Assembly: GCA_039602395.1 (NCBI GenBank) | Contig: JBCNJP010000006.1 | Span: forward strand, 67,708,509-67,772,508 | From: Deinandra increscens subsp. villosa | Lineage: Eukaryota > Streptophyta > Magnoliopsida > Asterales > Asteraceae | Direction of reading: 5' to 3' | DNA length: 64,000 nucleotides | Part shown: one piece after another, positions 34,411-45,726 of the stretch | Numbering within the stretch: the stretch's first letter is position 1 | Layout: the number at the start of each line of letters is the position of its first letter | Notes under the pieces: generated by a model | Databases searched by the model: none | What the model was told of the DNA's origin: nothing | Seen by the model: only the letters and a program-made list of their open reading frames with translations | Program-made: the position numbers and the translations under genes

Positions 34411-37400
34411 CAATAGTCGCGTTTCAAGTCATGGTACATTTTTGTCGCCCCCGGATGAATCGAGTACCGCGACTTGTGAGCTTCATCAAGCAACGATTTC
34501 TTTGCTTCACAAGTGTTTGGAACCCAAATCCTCCCGAATCGGGTTCTAAGCCCACTCTCTTCTTCTACCAAGTTTTTCACTTGGCCCACGATTCGCTCTT
34601 TCTTTTGGTTTTCACTTTTTATAGCATCCACTTGGGCTTCTTTGATTTTGGTGATCAAATCGGATGTCACCACCAATTTCATCGATCGCACCTTTATAGG
34701 AGCGTAATCCCCTTTTCGACTAAGGGCATCCGCTACCACATTGGCCTTGCCCGGGTGATAGTGGATTTCGCAATCATAATCCTTGATGGTCTCCAGCCAC
34801 CTTCTTTGCCTCATATTCAACTCTTTTTGGTCAAAGAAATATTTGAGGCTTTTATGGTCGGTGAAAATAGTGCATTTCACCCCATAAAGATAGTGTCGCC
34901 ATATTTTTAAGGCAAACACCACCGCCGCCAACTCCAAATCATGAGTTGGGTAATTTTGCTCGGTCGTCTTTAATTGCCTTGAACCATAGGCAATCACCTT
35001 ACCTCGTTGCATTAGAACACAACCAAGGCCCAACTTCGACGCATCGGAGTAAACTACCATATCGTCCGTCCCCTCGGGGAGGGTTAAAACCGGTGCTTGC
35101 GTCAACTTTTGCTTAAGGCTTTGAAAAGCCTTCTCTTGATCGTCACCCCACACAAACTTGGTGTCTTTTCGGGTTAGTTTAGTCATAGGTAGGGCTATCT
35201 TCGAGAAGTCTTGAATAAATCTCCGATAATAGCCCGCTAACCCTAGAAAACTCCGCACCTCAGTCGGATTCTTTGGGGGTTCCCAATTGATGACGGCTTC
35301 AATCTTTGCCGGATCCACCATAACCCCATCGGCGCCAATGACATGGCCTAGGAATTGCACCTCCTTCAACCAGAAGGCGCACTTGGAGAATTTTGCATAT
35401 AGCTTTTCCTCCCTTAACCTTTCTAGTACCTCTCGCAAATGTTTAGCGTGCTCCGCTTCGTCTCGAGAGTATACCAGAATGTCGTCAATGAACACAATCA
35501 CCGACTTGTCAAGCATAGGCTTACACACCCGATTCATGAGATCCATGAAAGCTGCGGGTGCATTAGTGAGTCCAAAGGACATCACTGAAAATTCATAGTG
35601 GCCGTATCTTGTTCTGAAAGCTGTTTTGGGAATATCTCCCTCATTCACCTTCAGTTGATGGTACCCTGAACGTAGGTCTATTTTTGAGAACCATTTTGCC
35701 CCTTGAAGTTGATCAAATATAGTCATCAATTCTGGGCAATGGGTACTTATTTTTCACCGTAAGTTTGTTTAACTCCCGGTAGTCTATGCACATCCGCATG
35801 CTACCGTCCTTCTTTTTCACGAACAACACCGGTGCTCCCCACGGAGAGACACTCGGACGTATGAACCCTTTATCCAACAACTCCTGGATTTGGGTCTTCA
35901 ATTCTTGTAGTTCCGCCGGTGCCAACCTATACGGAGCTTTAGCCACCGGCTTAGCATTTGGCACTAGTTCAATTTTAAACTCCACCTCTCGATCGGGTGG
36001 TAACCCCGGTAAATCATCCGGAAATACATCCTTGAATTCTTGCACCACGGGTAAGCCATCTATTGCGGGACTTTGGATTCTAGTATCCGCCACCATAGCC
36101 AGATAGGCTTGGCACCCGTGCAACATAAGCTTCCTAGCTTCCATCATCGAGCATATAATTGGAAAATTTTGTTTCTCACCATGAATGGTGACTTTGTTCC
36201 CCATTGGCGAAGATATCTCTATCGCCTTCCGGTCACAAATGACCTTTGCGTGGTTGCGGGATAGCCAATCCATCCCCACCACTACCTTGAATTCTCTCAT
36301 CGCCATTGGAATGAGATCTATGAGGTACTCCTCATTGTTGATGGAGATTTTGCATCCCCGACATACATCAAAGACAATAATACTTTTATCATTAGCTATT
36401 TCTACCTCTAAGGGTACATGCAATTTTTCAATTGTAAATGAGGGATGCTTAATAAAATCATATGAGACAAATGATCTATTAGCTCCCGTATCAAATAATA
36501 CGTGAGCAGGTATCGAATTTACAAGAAATGTACCTGCCACCACGTTGGGATCTGACTTGGCTTCTTCGGCCGTGAGTTGGAATGCCCGGCCCGTGGCTTT
36601 TGGCACCTCCATCTTTACCCCGCTTTTTGCCCCCTCTTTCTTGAGTTTTGGGCATTCTGATTTCTTGTGCCCAGCTTGGTAACAGTTGAAGCATCGTGGT
36701 TCGCTAGACGGGCAGTTAGAAATAACATGGCCTTTCTTACCACAGTTCAAGCATGGGCGGTCTTTGAATATACACTCTCCCGAGTGTCCTTTGCCACAAA
36801 CCTTGCATTTTGATCCGCCCCCTCTTGTGTCCTTTTTCTTGGACGAGTCACCGACTTTTTGCTTCTTAGGGGGATTCGGATTCCCCCCAGTGGGTTTTCT
36901 TGCCTCTTGGGCCTCTTCCCGGATGACATCCATCTCTCGTGCCCGTGCGGCGTTAATCATTTGTTCCACCGTGGTGAACCGGTCTAGAGGCATGAAATTC
37001 TTTATCTTTGCCTTCAACATGTTCCGGTAAAAGAACATCCGTGCCCCTTCAGTGGGTAGCACATCTGAATAGAATTTTACCCTATCAAGGTAAATACCGG
37101 TGATCTCATCAACGGTTTGAGTCTCCCCTTGCTCTAGCTTCAGGAACTCTTGCTTCAATTCATTGACCGCAGAGGGAGGACAGTGATGTTCAAGAAATAA
37201 TTCTTTAAATTCTGCCCAGGTTAGGACATCTGTCACCGCCTGCCCTTTTTCTAGGACCTTTGCGTCCCACCAATCCTTTGCCCGATCTACTAGTAGACCC
37301 GTTGCAAAGATAACTTGATCCGCAGCCTCACAATGGCTTCTCTTTATTACCCCCTCCACATTGGTCACCCATCGATGACTAGCTATTGGGTCAGGATCTC

Positions 37401-37665
37401 TCGCGTACTGCGGGGGTCTACACGCCATAAAGTCTTTGAAGGAACTCCCCTTCTTCTTTGGCGCAGTTGCCTCCTCTTTATTTAGGAGGGCATTCTTTAA
37501 CTCCTCGAACTTTTCGTTCAAGGTATGTAATAGGTCCTCCTGGATCTTTTGTACATACTCGGGAATAGCTGCATGAATGGCATTTCCCACTTCTTCAGAG
37601 ATCTGGGCCTTCAGAGCCCGCTGTCTCTGCTCTTCTGCAAGATCAACGCCATCAAGGTCCACCAT
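33228..37665 (-). pseudogene. Gypsy Gag-Pol polyprotein with frameshift and stop
   Basis: Part 1 (37665-35713, 650 codons): retrotransposon gag core at residues 90-250, zinc knuckles CLNCGKKGHVISNC (305-318) and CFNCYQAGHKKSEC (325-338), protease DTGA (392-395), start of RT (YRELNKLTVKNKYPLP). Near 35725 one extra base shifts the frame. Part 2 (35729-33702): RT with FSKIDLRSGYHQ and VFIDDILVYS, RNase H (TDHKSLKYFF), integrase HHCC and DDE core. A TAA near 33702 cuts it before the tail, which resumes at 33641-33228 with a chromodomain-like end (LVQWEHRKGSDLTWELED). Domain order and tail fit Tekay/Del chromoviruses, which dock on histone marks in heterochromatin. Confidence 0.92.
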
Positions 37666-38072
37666 TGATCTACAGAATAATATTTTCCATTAGTTTACAA
37701 CTTTTATTTACCCTTACCGCGGCAAGGTTTTATTTATCATATTGGTCATAGCCAATATTTTCCTTCCCCCCAGGCTTATACGGGGTTTCTAGCCGTAGCA
37801 TTACCCTGTCTTCTACCTTGAGACACTTCACTCACGCACTTCCCGGTTCAGGCGTGAATACACCTCCCCGTGCGTTCCCCGAGTGATGACTTAAAATTTT
37901 GCCTTTACAGGCGTACAAGAACATTCATTCATTTTAATACAAATTCAAGAATAAATTTTAAGGTTATGTACCTTGCCCGGACGCTTCATCAAGCTTGAAC
38001 CGATCACTTTCACCGTTTTCCCCGAGCTCAAGGTTTGAGTTCAAATACTCTCCGAGTACTCAATTCTCTCAA

Positions 38073-38090
38073 ACCATGGCTCTGATACCA
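38073..38090 (-). other. Gypsy primer-binding site
   Basis: The minus strand reads TGGTATCAGAGCCATGGT, complementary to initiator-methionine tRNA, 3 nt from the LTR edge at 38094. Confidence 0.9.
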
Positions 38091-38093
38091 AAT

Positions 38094-39150
38094 TGTAACA
38101 CCCGTATACAATCTGATGTCAAACATAACATTTTATAACATTCAAGGTTCGGTCCCAGAAAATTTTCGTTTCAAAACTTACATGATTCATTAACCCTGAC
38201 AACGCCGACCACTTGTGGCTTAGCTTTTACAAAATATATCATTTATATAGTACTAGCCTTCACAGGTTGTTAAACAACTATTTACTAGAGTTATATAACC
38301 CCAAAAGAAATGACGGTACGGTCATTAGTCCTTCACGTGAATCGGTTCTTCCAAGTCTTGATGAGCATCCTTTAAGCCTTCCCCTTACCTGCAACATACT
38401 CACATTCAATAGTGAGTTTCTATTGCATAACCAATTCATTACAATATCAGAATGATGAAGGAACAATGAATAAAAATCTGGTTTTTCATTCTGGGGCGGT
38501 ACGCCCCAGAATGAATTAATTTCTGGGGCGGTACGCCCTGGGCCCTTTTTGACAGAGATGTTGGCTATTTTCGGCCAATTCTATACTTAGCCAAATTTTT
38601 GGCTTTCTTCACCCAATTTTTGCCCAGATTTTCCAACCCAACTTTCCTACCTTATAACAAGTGTTTCAACACTTATAAATTGACCCTAAATGCAAGTTTT
38701 AGTCATTTACACATACCTTGGTCGATTACCAACCCGAATTTGCATGAACGGGATCCATCCGACCCATTTGACCCACTAAGGAATCTCTTGTGACAACCAT
38801 CAAGGATTGTCATCCAGAATTCACCCAACACATGTAATTCACATCTAAGTTCATAATGTAGGTAATATAGCAATGTGCTAATTATATGCTAGAGCTATCA
38901 ATTAGTCCTACACAATCGTTATGAGTTCAGCCTTATGCATTACCGTTACTACAAGTTTTGTGCATAGTTCACATGAATTCCACTATACTTATAGTTAGTT
39001 CACTAAATCATTACAGATAATTGACCAAATAAGCCTTGTACCATTATTTGACCCGTTAAGACGGGTCAATCGCCTTTGGTTTACCCCAAATGCCTTCACT
39101 TGACCATATTTAAGCCTTGGAATCTATGGTTCTCTAACCATTTAAGATTT
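38094..39150 (-). repeat. Gypsy 5' LTR, cut by gap
   Basis: It begins TGTAACACCCGTATAC and matches 28609-29630 with almost no substitutions. It contains a pair of GGGGCGGTACGCCC repeats (about 38494, 38523). The rest of the LTR and the host junction lie in the N run. Confidence 0.9.
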
Positions 39151-39650
39151 NNNNNNNNNNNNNNNNNNNNNNNNNNNNNNNNNNNNNNNNNNNNNNNNNN
39201 NNNNNNNNNNNNNNNNNNNNNNNNNNNNNNNNNNNNNNNNNNNNNNNNNNNNNNNNNNNNNNNNNNNNNNNNNNNNNNNNNNNNNNNNNNNNNNNNNNNN
39301 NNNNNNNNNNNNNNNNNNNNNNNNNNNNNNNNNNNNNNNNNNNNNNNNNNNNNNNNNNNNNNNNNNNNNNNNNNNNNNNNNNNNNNNNNNNNNNNNNNNN
39401 NNNNNNNNNNNNNNNNNNNNNNNNNNNNNNNNNNNNNNNNNNNNNNNNNNNNNNNNNNNNNNNNNNNNNNNNNNNNNNNNNNNNNNNNNNNNNNNNNNNN
39501 NNNNNNNNNNNNNNNNNNNNNNNNNNNNNNNNNNNNNNNNNNNNNNNNNNNNNNNNNNNNNNNNNNNNNNNNNNNNNNNNNNNNNNNNNNNNNNNNNNNN
39601 NNNNNNNNNNNNNNNNNNNNNNNNNNNNNNNNNNNNNNNNNNNNNNNNNN
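39151..39650. other. Assembly gap, 500 N
   Basis: Exactly 500 N, inside the gypsy 5' LTR. At least ~1.3 kb of LTR is expected between its edges, so the true gap is larger than 500 bp unless the LTR is truncated. Sequence after the gap is unrelated to the LTR. Confidence 1.
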
Positions 39651-39711
39651 TTTATATATTTTTTTAATTCTGTAAATGAGTAATTTTGTTTGGTTTTTTT
39701 TGTGATTGTAG

Positions 39712-40730
39712 GTGTTGTCCCCCTTTTCTATTCAATTGCCACTGCAGGTATGTTTCTTTTTGTAGCTACATTACTTGGTGAAAATTATATTATGGTTGGT
39801 AGTTTGTTAAAGGATTGAAGATATGTGCTCTTCACTACAAGTATGTTTAAAATGGATGAAAAATAGAATTGACATCTAAGCTTTTTGTCATCATTTCATC
39901 AACGGCTGAAAAATTACAATCCCTATACACAAGGTCTCTCTTCATTTCCTTCCCCTGATAATATTCTAAAAATTTAATTTTATATATAATGTTGTGAAGT
40001 TTGAACTTCAGGTTCGAGAGTCTTACCTCTCCTCCGCTCAACAGGTCCTTGAATAGAGGTTTTTTTTCTTCTTTTTATTACCATAATTTGAAATCCGCTT
40101 GAAGCTTATATCTTTGATTTTATAAGCCACGATACTTACTTTTCTGGAGTTTAAAGAACTATGAGATATTGCTTTGATCTTTTGCTTATTGATCCGTCTT
40201 CTTCAGGTACACTTCCGTCGAACTTCTTACAATCTACTATGCCAGTGGGTTCATATTACTTTTATATTGCAAACTAAACCATGTAGCTTTTGAGCCAATC
40301 TGCATGGAACCTTTCTCATTTGAATTTGAGCAATAAGTTCTAAGAAGAAAACAAACTAGCATATAACTTATTTTATTAAAAATGTATGTTTCTACAAAAA
40401 TCAATATTTTTATAGAAGGATGTATTCGGATCTGTTGCTCCTTTAGCACTTCTTTTATTTGTATCAAGACGCTAACCGAAATATTTTTATCATTTTGTAC
40501 ATATAATGACAACAATGGAACCATTTTCCTTTTTAAGATGTATTTGCTAATTTATCTGCAAATAATTAATTTATAAATATGGTTAAACTACGAGTAATTG
40601 ACTAACTGGATAGAAACTAACTATCGTAGCTGCTTGACAGGTGGCAAGAACAAGCAGGGTCCATTGGCCATGTCCGACGAATGATGAAGAAACCGAGCAA
40701 ACCTTTACCTCTGTTGTAACAAAAAACTAA
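39712..40730 (+). pseudogene. Last two exons of an unidentified host gene (5' part missing)
   Basis: A 36-nt exon (39712-39747) lies between GATTGTAG and GTATGTTTC and reads VLSPFSIQLPLQ in phase 0. A terminal exon (40641-40730) follows TGCTTGACAG and reads VARTSRVHWPCPTNDEE onward to a TAA after 29 residues in the same phase, then an AT-rich 3' UTR-like stretch. The matching phases and splice signals argue for real exons. I do not recognise the protein. Upstream exons would lie in the gap or beyond the gypsy insertion, so the gene may be disrupted. Confidence 0.4.
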
Positions 40731-41829
40731 ACAACACAGAGTTATTTCTATTGTCGGTTTAGACATTAAACATATGGTTTAGTATGTAGTGTATCGTTTG
40801 ATCAACTCCTTTTAGACCTGCATTTTATGGGAGTTGCTAAGTTATATTTAAGTTGTTATGTAGGTTTTGTAGATGTTATGCATTATATATGTTCATTTTT
40901 CATCCAGTAACAATCTCTTGAGGGTGGTTCTATGGTTATTTCTTTGGAAAAGGCATATTAAAAAGACATGTTAGCATTTGTTTCTGTTGCAGACAGCAGG
41001 ATGCACATTTGATATGCACATCTTCATGAGTTGCAGAATGAAAGTCCATCAACATAAACCATGGTCATATAACCGTCTCCGCGGCAACGCTCCTGGATAG
41101 TATCATGTTTTTGGCTAGACATGTAAGGTGGCACTTTTCAATGGATGTGTTGACTTTAATAGTCAAAGCTAAAACTTAGATTCGTTTAAATTATACTCTG
41201 ATTGTTTGAAACGCAAGCCTTTTGATCGCGATAAAACTTACATCCGTTTAGCTTGTCCGAGTCCGAATCCGTATCCGAATTATCCGAAATTCCGTATCCG
41301 AATTATCCGAAAATTTCGGATATCCGGAATTTCGGATATCCGAAACTCGGATATCCGAAAATTCGGACTTGGACTTGGACAAGAATTTACAAAATTTTCA
41401 GAAGTTTCGGATACCCGATATCCGAAAATTTAAATAAATTAAAATAAATTTATATTAAAGAAATAAGGAATTATTTAATACTTGGACTATGTTTATTTGT
41501 TTTGTCGTTTTTTAGGTCGAACTTATGTTTATTTGTATTTAAAGACTTGGACTATGTTTATTTGTTTTGTTGTTTTGTGGTTTTTTTTTTTTGTTAAATT
41601 GTGGTTTTAAAAAAAAACTGAATTTTCGGATATCTGTTTTAACTATCCGAGTCCAGTCCGAAATTTCGGATATCTTCGGATATCCGAAATTTCAGACTTG
41701 GACTTGGACAACGAAAACTAGTATCCGAAATTTTCGGATATCCGAAATTCCGGGTATCCGGTTTTGAACACCCCTATAAGCAACAGCCATAAAACCGGTT
41801 CGCGGCAACGCGCGGTTTGAAACATCTAG
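40731..41829. other. Intergenic with Helitron-like 3' end at 41829
   Basis: At 41800-41829 CGCGGCAACGCGCGG then TTTGAAACATCTAG next to T resembles a Helitron 3' terminus (GC hairpin plus CTAG). Related, decayed cores CCGCGGCAACGC (41079) and CTGCAGCAACGTGCGG (43915) lie nearby. The 5' end of such an element is not identified. TTTTGAACACCCCTA at 41762-41776 looks like a hAT-type terminal repeat, without a visible partner. Confidence 0.4.
41256..41770. repeat. Clusters of TCCGA/TCGGA palindromic repeats
   Basis: Two clusters (41256-41430, 41637-41762) consist of alternating TATCCGAA and TTCGGATA units separated by AT spacers. Both contain GACTTGGACTTGGACAA (41366-41382 and 41695-41711), so they are diverged direct copies about 329 bp apart. 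The self-complementary units could fold into many hairpins. Probably subterminal repeats of a hAT-like element. Confidence 0.75.
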
Positions 41830-41830
41830 T

Positions 41831-41902
<72 letters not shown>

Positions 41903-41975
41903 AGAAGATCATTTGAGAACCAATTTGATTTAGTTCTCAAAAGTTCTCAAAACAAAAAGTTCTCATTTGAACCTA

Positions 41976-42029
<54 letters not shown>
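41830..42029. mobile_element. 82-bp inverted-repeat element embedded in (AT)n
   Basis: A long (AT)n tract (41832-41898) is followed by 41899-41980, then another (AT)n tract (41981-42029). The 82 bp begin AGGGAGAAGATCATTTGAGA and end, in reverse complement, AGGGTTAGGTTCAAATGAGA, an imperfect ~22-bp TIR. GTTCTCA occurs several times inside. The arrangement resembles microsatellite-targeting small elements such as Micron of rice. Confidence 0.65.
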
Positions 42030-42037
<8 letters not shown>

Positions 42038-42277
42038 TTATATGGGTCAAAAGTCACAACACCCATATTTTTTTTTCTACTACTATGTTTTAGGTTATAT
42101 GTCTCGGTCGGCGATTTGGTCTGGGGCGGTTCAAACAATAAAAACTCTAAAAATCTAATTTTTTTTCATTCATTAGAATGACAGTTCATACAAATAATAT
42201 CATATATTTTTTTAACAAACAAAGACCTAAAGTATTTATGATGATGCAAGAGAAATGGTGAGTACCTGAAAGAAGAA

Positions 42278-42970
42278 TTACAACTCAACCCGACGACCTT
42301 TAAGATTTTTTAATTCATCGATTATGGAGTTACAATCAAACTTTTCAGCAAATTCTTTTTCTATGTAAATCACCAAGCTATCCGTAATATACTCATCTCA
42401 CATCTTATTGCGAAGATGATTCTTGAATATTTTCTTTGCTGAAAATCGTTTTTTATTGTTATAGTAGTAACTGGAAGTGTCAAGATTAGTGGAACCACTC
42501 TATCGACCAAATAGTATGTCTCACGAATCTGAGTTTCCACAAGACTTTTGCATAGATAAAAAATAGTTGATACACAACTTAGCTTCGTATTCTTTGTCAT
42601 TTCAACATTAAAGAAAGATAAAACTTTTGTTGGAGAATACTCGAACCAATTAGGGAACATACTGAACCAAAGAATATCGAAACGTATGAGTATACATCTT
42701 TGAACCCTTATCTTCATACTCTGCAAGACGTATTCGGTAAGGCCCTAAAGAAAGATAAGTCTGTCTTACTTGTTCCCTTAAGTTAGCCGGATACTCTTAC
42801 ATTTGTTTTCGTTTAGCTGGATCTCTTTCTAAATGTTTAAGATCCACTTCATTTGTATTTGACTGTGGTTGTAGAGCTTCAAAATTACCATGCATTTCTT
42901 GTTGATTTACATGCTTTTATGGCTCATTTGTTGAAATGTTTTGATGTTTACTCTCTTGTTCATCACCCAT
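42278..42970 (-). pseudogene. hAT (zf-MYM/TTF type) transposase, internally deleted
   Basis: The start (42970) reads MGDEQESKHQN; the TTF-type zinc finger leader follows (LERDPAKRKQ, YPANLREQVRQTYLSLGPY), then a WFSMFPNWFEYSPTK segment. After about 42610 it jumps to the C-terminal dimerisation region (LVETQIRETYYLVDRVVPLI, LTLPV, FSAKKIFKNHLRNKM, SLVIYIEKEFAEKFD) ending in TAA at 42280-42278. The central RNase H-like catalytic region is missing. Stops within (for example TGA at about 42399) and frame changes mark decay. Confidence 0.85.
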
Positions 42971-44310
42971 TCCATATGAACCTTAACTTAATTTATTGAA
43001 TAATAATTATCATTCATGCAATTCAATAATCAAAATTAATATCAAATGGTACAATAAAGATTTAATGAACAATAATCATCATAGAATATCAAATTTCATT
43101 ATAAATTCCACTCTTGTCAAACCCTCGTTTGCAAATTGCAACTCCATCACTAATCAACAAAAAACAATGTTGGAAAGAGGATGTGAGGGAGGAAACGGTC
43201 ACCTTAGGGTTTAAACTAAAAATGATTACCCGAGAATTCGAGATCTCTAGGTAGGTCTCTTCCTCCTCTTTTCTTCTCGAGTTCTCATCCCAGTCGCTAG
43301 TTCGTTAACGTTTTTCTTTTTATCTTCTACTACTTCTCAACTATCTGCTTCCTTATGTATTTTTATATTTAATAAGATTTCAAATGACCCCGTAAACTTA
43401 AAACTATTATTACTATATATACATTTACAAGTGTGTTTGAATAGTATTTTTTATTTTTTTTTGTCTTTTAGTCATTTTTGATTTTTAGTGGAAGAGTTTC
43501 TTTTTTATTTATCTAAGTGGAACGAATTTAATGTAAGAGTTAGTAGTGTAACAAATAATGTCGCATATCATAGCGTTTACATGATAGCTTAATGATTTTA
43601 GTGTTTGGTTTCTATTTCTAATTTTAAGGTGGTTACGCAGTCTTTTGTATTTTTGTTTCTTTATATAGTGTTATAGCAATACAATTTTTCTGTGTGTCTG
43701 CGTTATCTCTGTTTTTTTTTTCTTTTTGTATTTATTTCCAAGCGTAACGAGTTCAGCACAAAAGTCGGTGGTATAATGGGTACTAGTAGGCTCAATACTT
43801 TAAGTGTTTGTATTCTCATTAACGTCATTATCAGCTTTTGTATTTACATTTTCTTTACGTAGCGTTATAGCAATGTTACTACTTCTTATACACGTGTTAT
43901 CCCTGCAGCAACGTGCGGATATCAAATCATCTTTTTAAACAACACAAACTTTATATGTAATTTATAAATGAAACAATGTTTACTTTATTACACGTTCAGC
44001 CCCTGTACTTTGGGGGGGGGGGGGGAATCAAAGGGGACTGACTCAAAATGTACTATATTTCCCGACGGAATATATGTGGCATAAGTTTTTACCGTTGATT
44101 TGTCAAAAGGTATGTTTGAAATCAATTTTAGAAGAAAAAGTTGGTAATAAACTAAAAAATAGAGCGGACAAGATTCAAACCTGGGTTATTTAGGTATGAA
44201 GAAGGTACACAAACCAACTGATTATCAATTGGTTAAAAGTGTTGGAACAATAAATATATACAAATCCTGGTTGTAGTCATAGGAATATGAGAAGACTTTT
44301 CAATAACTAA
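42971..44310. other. Intergenic, no gene seen
   Basis: AT-rich, with a run of 14 G at 44014-44027. A phrase around GTGTAACAAATAATG / GTGGTATAATGGGTAC and TTATAGCAAT occurs twice (about 43540-43690 and 43760-43880), suggesting a decayed tandem duplication. No coding is supported. Confidence 0.5.
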
Positions 44311-44454
44311 AAGGGGAAAATGAATATAGTGTTGTTAAGAATCCAAGGTTAGATGCGAAAACAATCAAAACGACGTAGTTTTGGTTAAAAACTACATTAA
44401 AACATATTTTTATTTATTTTTAATGCCTTCCTTCCGTTCGATGGCGTTCATCAA
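44311..44454 (+). repeat. Inverted repeat arm, left
   Basis: About 144 bp, roughly 80 percent identical by eye to the reverse complement of 52489-52629. Shared landmarks are AAGGTTAGATGCGAAA, AAAACGAC and TTAAAACATATTTTTATTTA. Its inner edge touches the LTR element at 44455. Confidence 0.8.
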
Positions 44455-44738
44455 TGATAGCGTGATGGTAAGTAACACCTTAAACTATGTCAAGAAAGAA
44501 ACCTACGAACCAAAATCGGCCCTAGAACACGTTGGATAACCTCCAAACGATATACTTTTATTATTAATCAATCACCAAGTTCTAAAGGAAACACAGGAAG
44601 TCTTTAAATAGGAATAGAACACTTGCAGAACAAGAAACAAAACATAACTAAAAATAACCCTTGTGGACCCATTGGGTGGAGGCATCCCAAAATCGTTTTG
44701 GGCCCAAGTCTGGGTTGTCCTTGAGCAGCCTGCCATCA
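44455..44738 (-). repeat. LTR 1 of short element (3' LTR)
   Basis: 284 bp, with matching phrases to LTR 2 such as AATAGAACACTT.CAGAACAAG and GTCCTTGAGCAGCC. Clearly diverged from LTR 2, so this is an old insertion. Confidence 0.85.
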
Positions 44739-45479
44739 TTACCCCCTCTTCGAAAAGCTCGTCCTCGAGTTTCATTGTTGGAAAAGGACCCCCGGGATCA
44801 AATGGAGCGTTACAGGTTGTCTCGGAGGGTTTTAAGCAGATACCATTCGGACCGGCAGTTCCCGGGTCTATCGAGTTACCGCCTACCGGGTCCTCCCACC
44901 TTCTTCTCCCTCTCCCCCTCTTCGAAAAAGACTCGTCCTCGAGTCTTGAGAAGATCAAAAAAGCTCGAACTCTAATTTTAGACAAAATCACAAAATATTG
45001 AAACTCCAAATTTTGTTTAGAAAATAACGCATGAGCAACCAAACCCCATCATTCAAAATTTTGAGATAACTCATGAGAGCTTAAACTTTGTTCCAAGACC
45101 AATTGCCGTAGGTCCAAATCGCGCAACATCAAACCCAAACTTTGGGAAGTCTTCAAAATCTCAAATAGAATCCCAAAAAATTCGAATAAATTCCCTCGTT
45201 GTGCGCCAACTTGTATGATGACTAAAAGAGTTACCCAACAACGCAGATCGGAAATATTTGAAATCGGGGGTCGCCAATGAATCGATGAAAGTTGCTAGAC
45301 GGTTTTTGGGTGGAATTTTGCGGTTGCGGAATTGTTAGTGGGTTCGGGTGTGGGTTTTGCAGTTGTGGAATGCTTGACGCAGATAGCACACGTGGTGTGG
45401 AAGGCGAGAGTCGCATTTGCGGAGAAGCGGGGGACGGAAGAGTAACACAACCAATAAATAGTTGTATACGCAGCCACTC

Positions 45480-45710
45480 TTACGCGTCGGGTGTAATCCC
45501 ATCTTTATCGTATATAGGCTTGGTTTCCCCTACAACGAACTTGGATTCCGTCTCTTCTTGGTGATCGCCCCATCGACCTTCGTCACATAACTCCACGTCC
45601 CGAAGTCGTTGGCGCAGCCTCTCGATTTCTTTGATATTCCTCGAGTCACGATGATATTCCCCGTTGCCTCCGGCGGTGAATCTACGGTGATTTCTTCGAT
45701 GATCCGACAT
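45480..45710 (-). pseudogene. Gag N-terminal remnant
   Basis: A short frame starts MSDHRRNHRRF and contains IKEIERLRQRLRDVEL, a coiled-coil style typical of gypsy gag N termini, directly after the primer-binding site as expected. It stops after ~75 residues, and no further gag-pol is present in the internal region. Confidence 0.6.
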
Positions 45711-45726
45711 GGCTCTTATTACCACT

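Larger units (their letters stand above)
28609..39150 (-). mobile_element. Ty3-gypsy retrotransposon (Tekay/Del-like chromovirus), rearranged
   Basis: Minus-strand element: 5' LTR from 38094 rightwards into the gap, PBS at about 38073-38090, gag-pol 37665-33228, polypurine tract and 3' LTR. A 2182-bp tandem duplication (30047-32228 and 32229-34410) adds a second integrase end and an extra LTR piece. Pol order is protease, RT, RNase H, integrase, chromodomain-like tail. The polyprotein is broken by a frameshift near 35725 and a TAA near 33702. The right LTR end and target duplication are hidden by N. Confidence 0.92.

Noticed and set aside
31591..34910. Several 60-159 codon frames within gypsy pol
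   Set aside because: Alternative-frame shadows of the integrase, RNase H and RT coding sequence; the duplicated ones simply follow the tandem repeat.
39076..39675. Open frame across the second N run
   Set aside because: It is produced by the gap.
41692..42158. Frames encoding Tyr-Ile repeats
   Set aside because: Translations of the (AT)n microsatellite.
43740..43930. Possible tRNA gene (GGTATAATGGGTAC-like phrase)
   Set aside because: No cloverleaf, anticodon stem or A/B box pair could be built around it.
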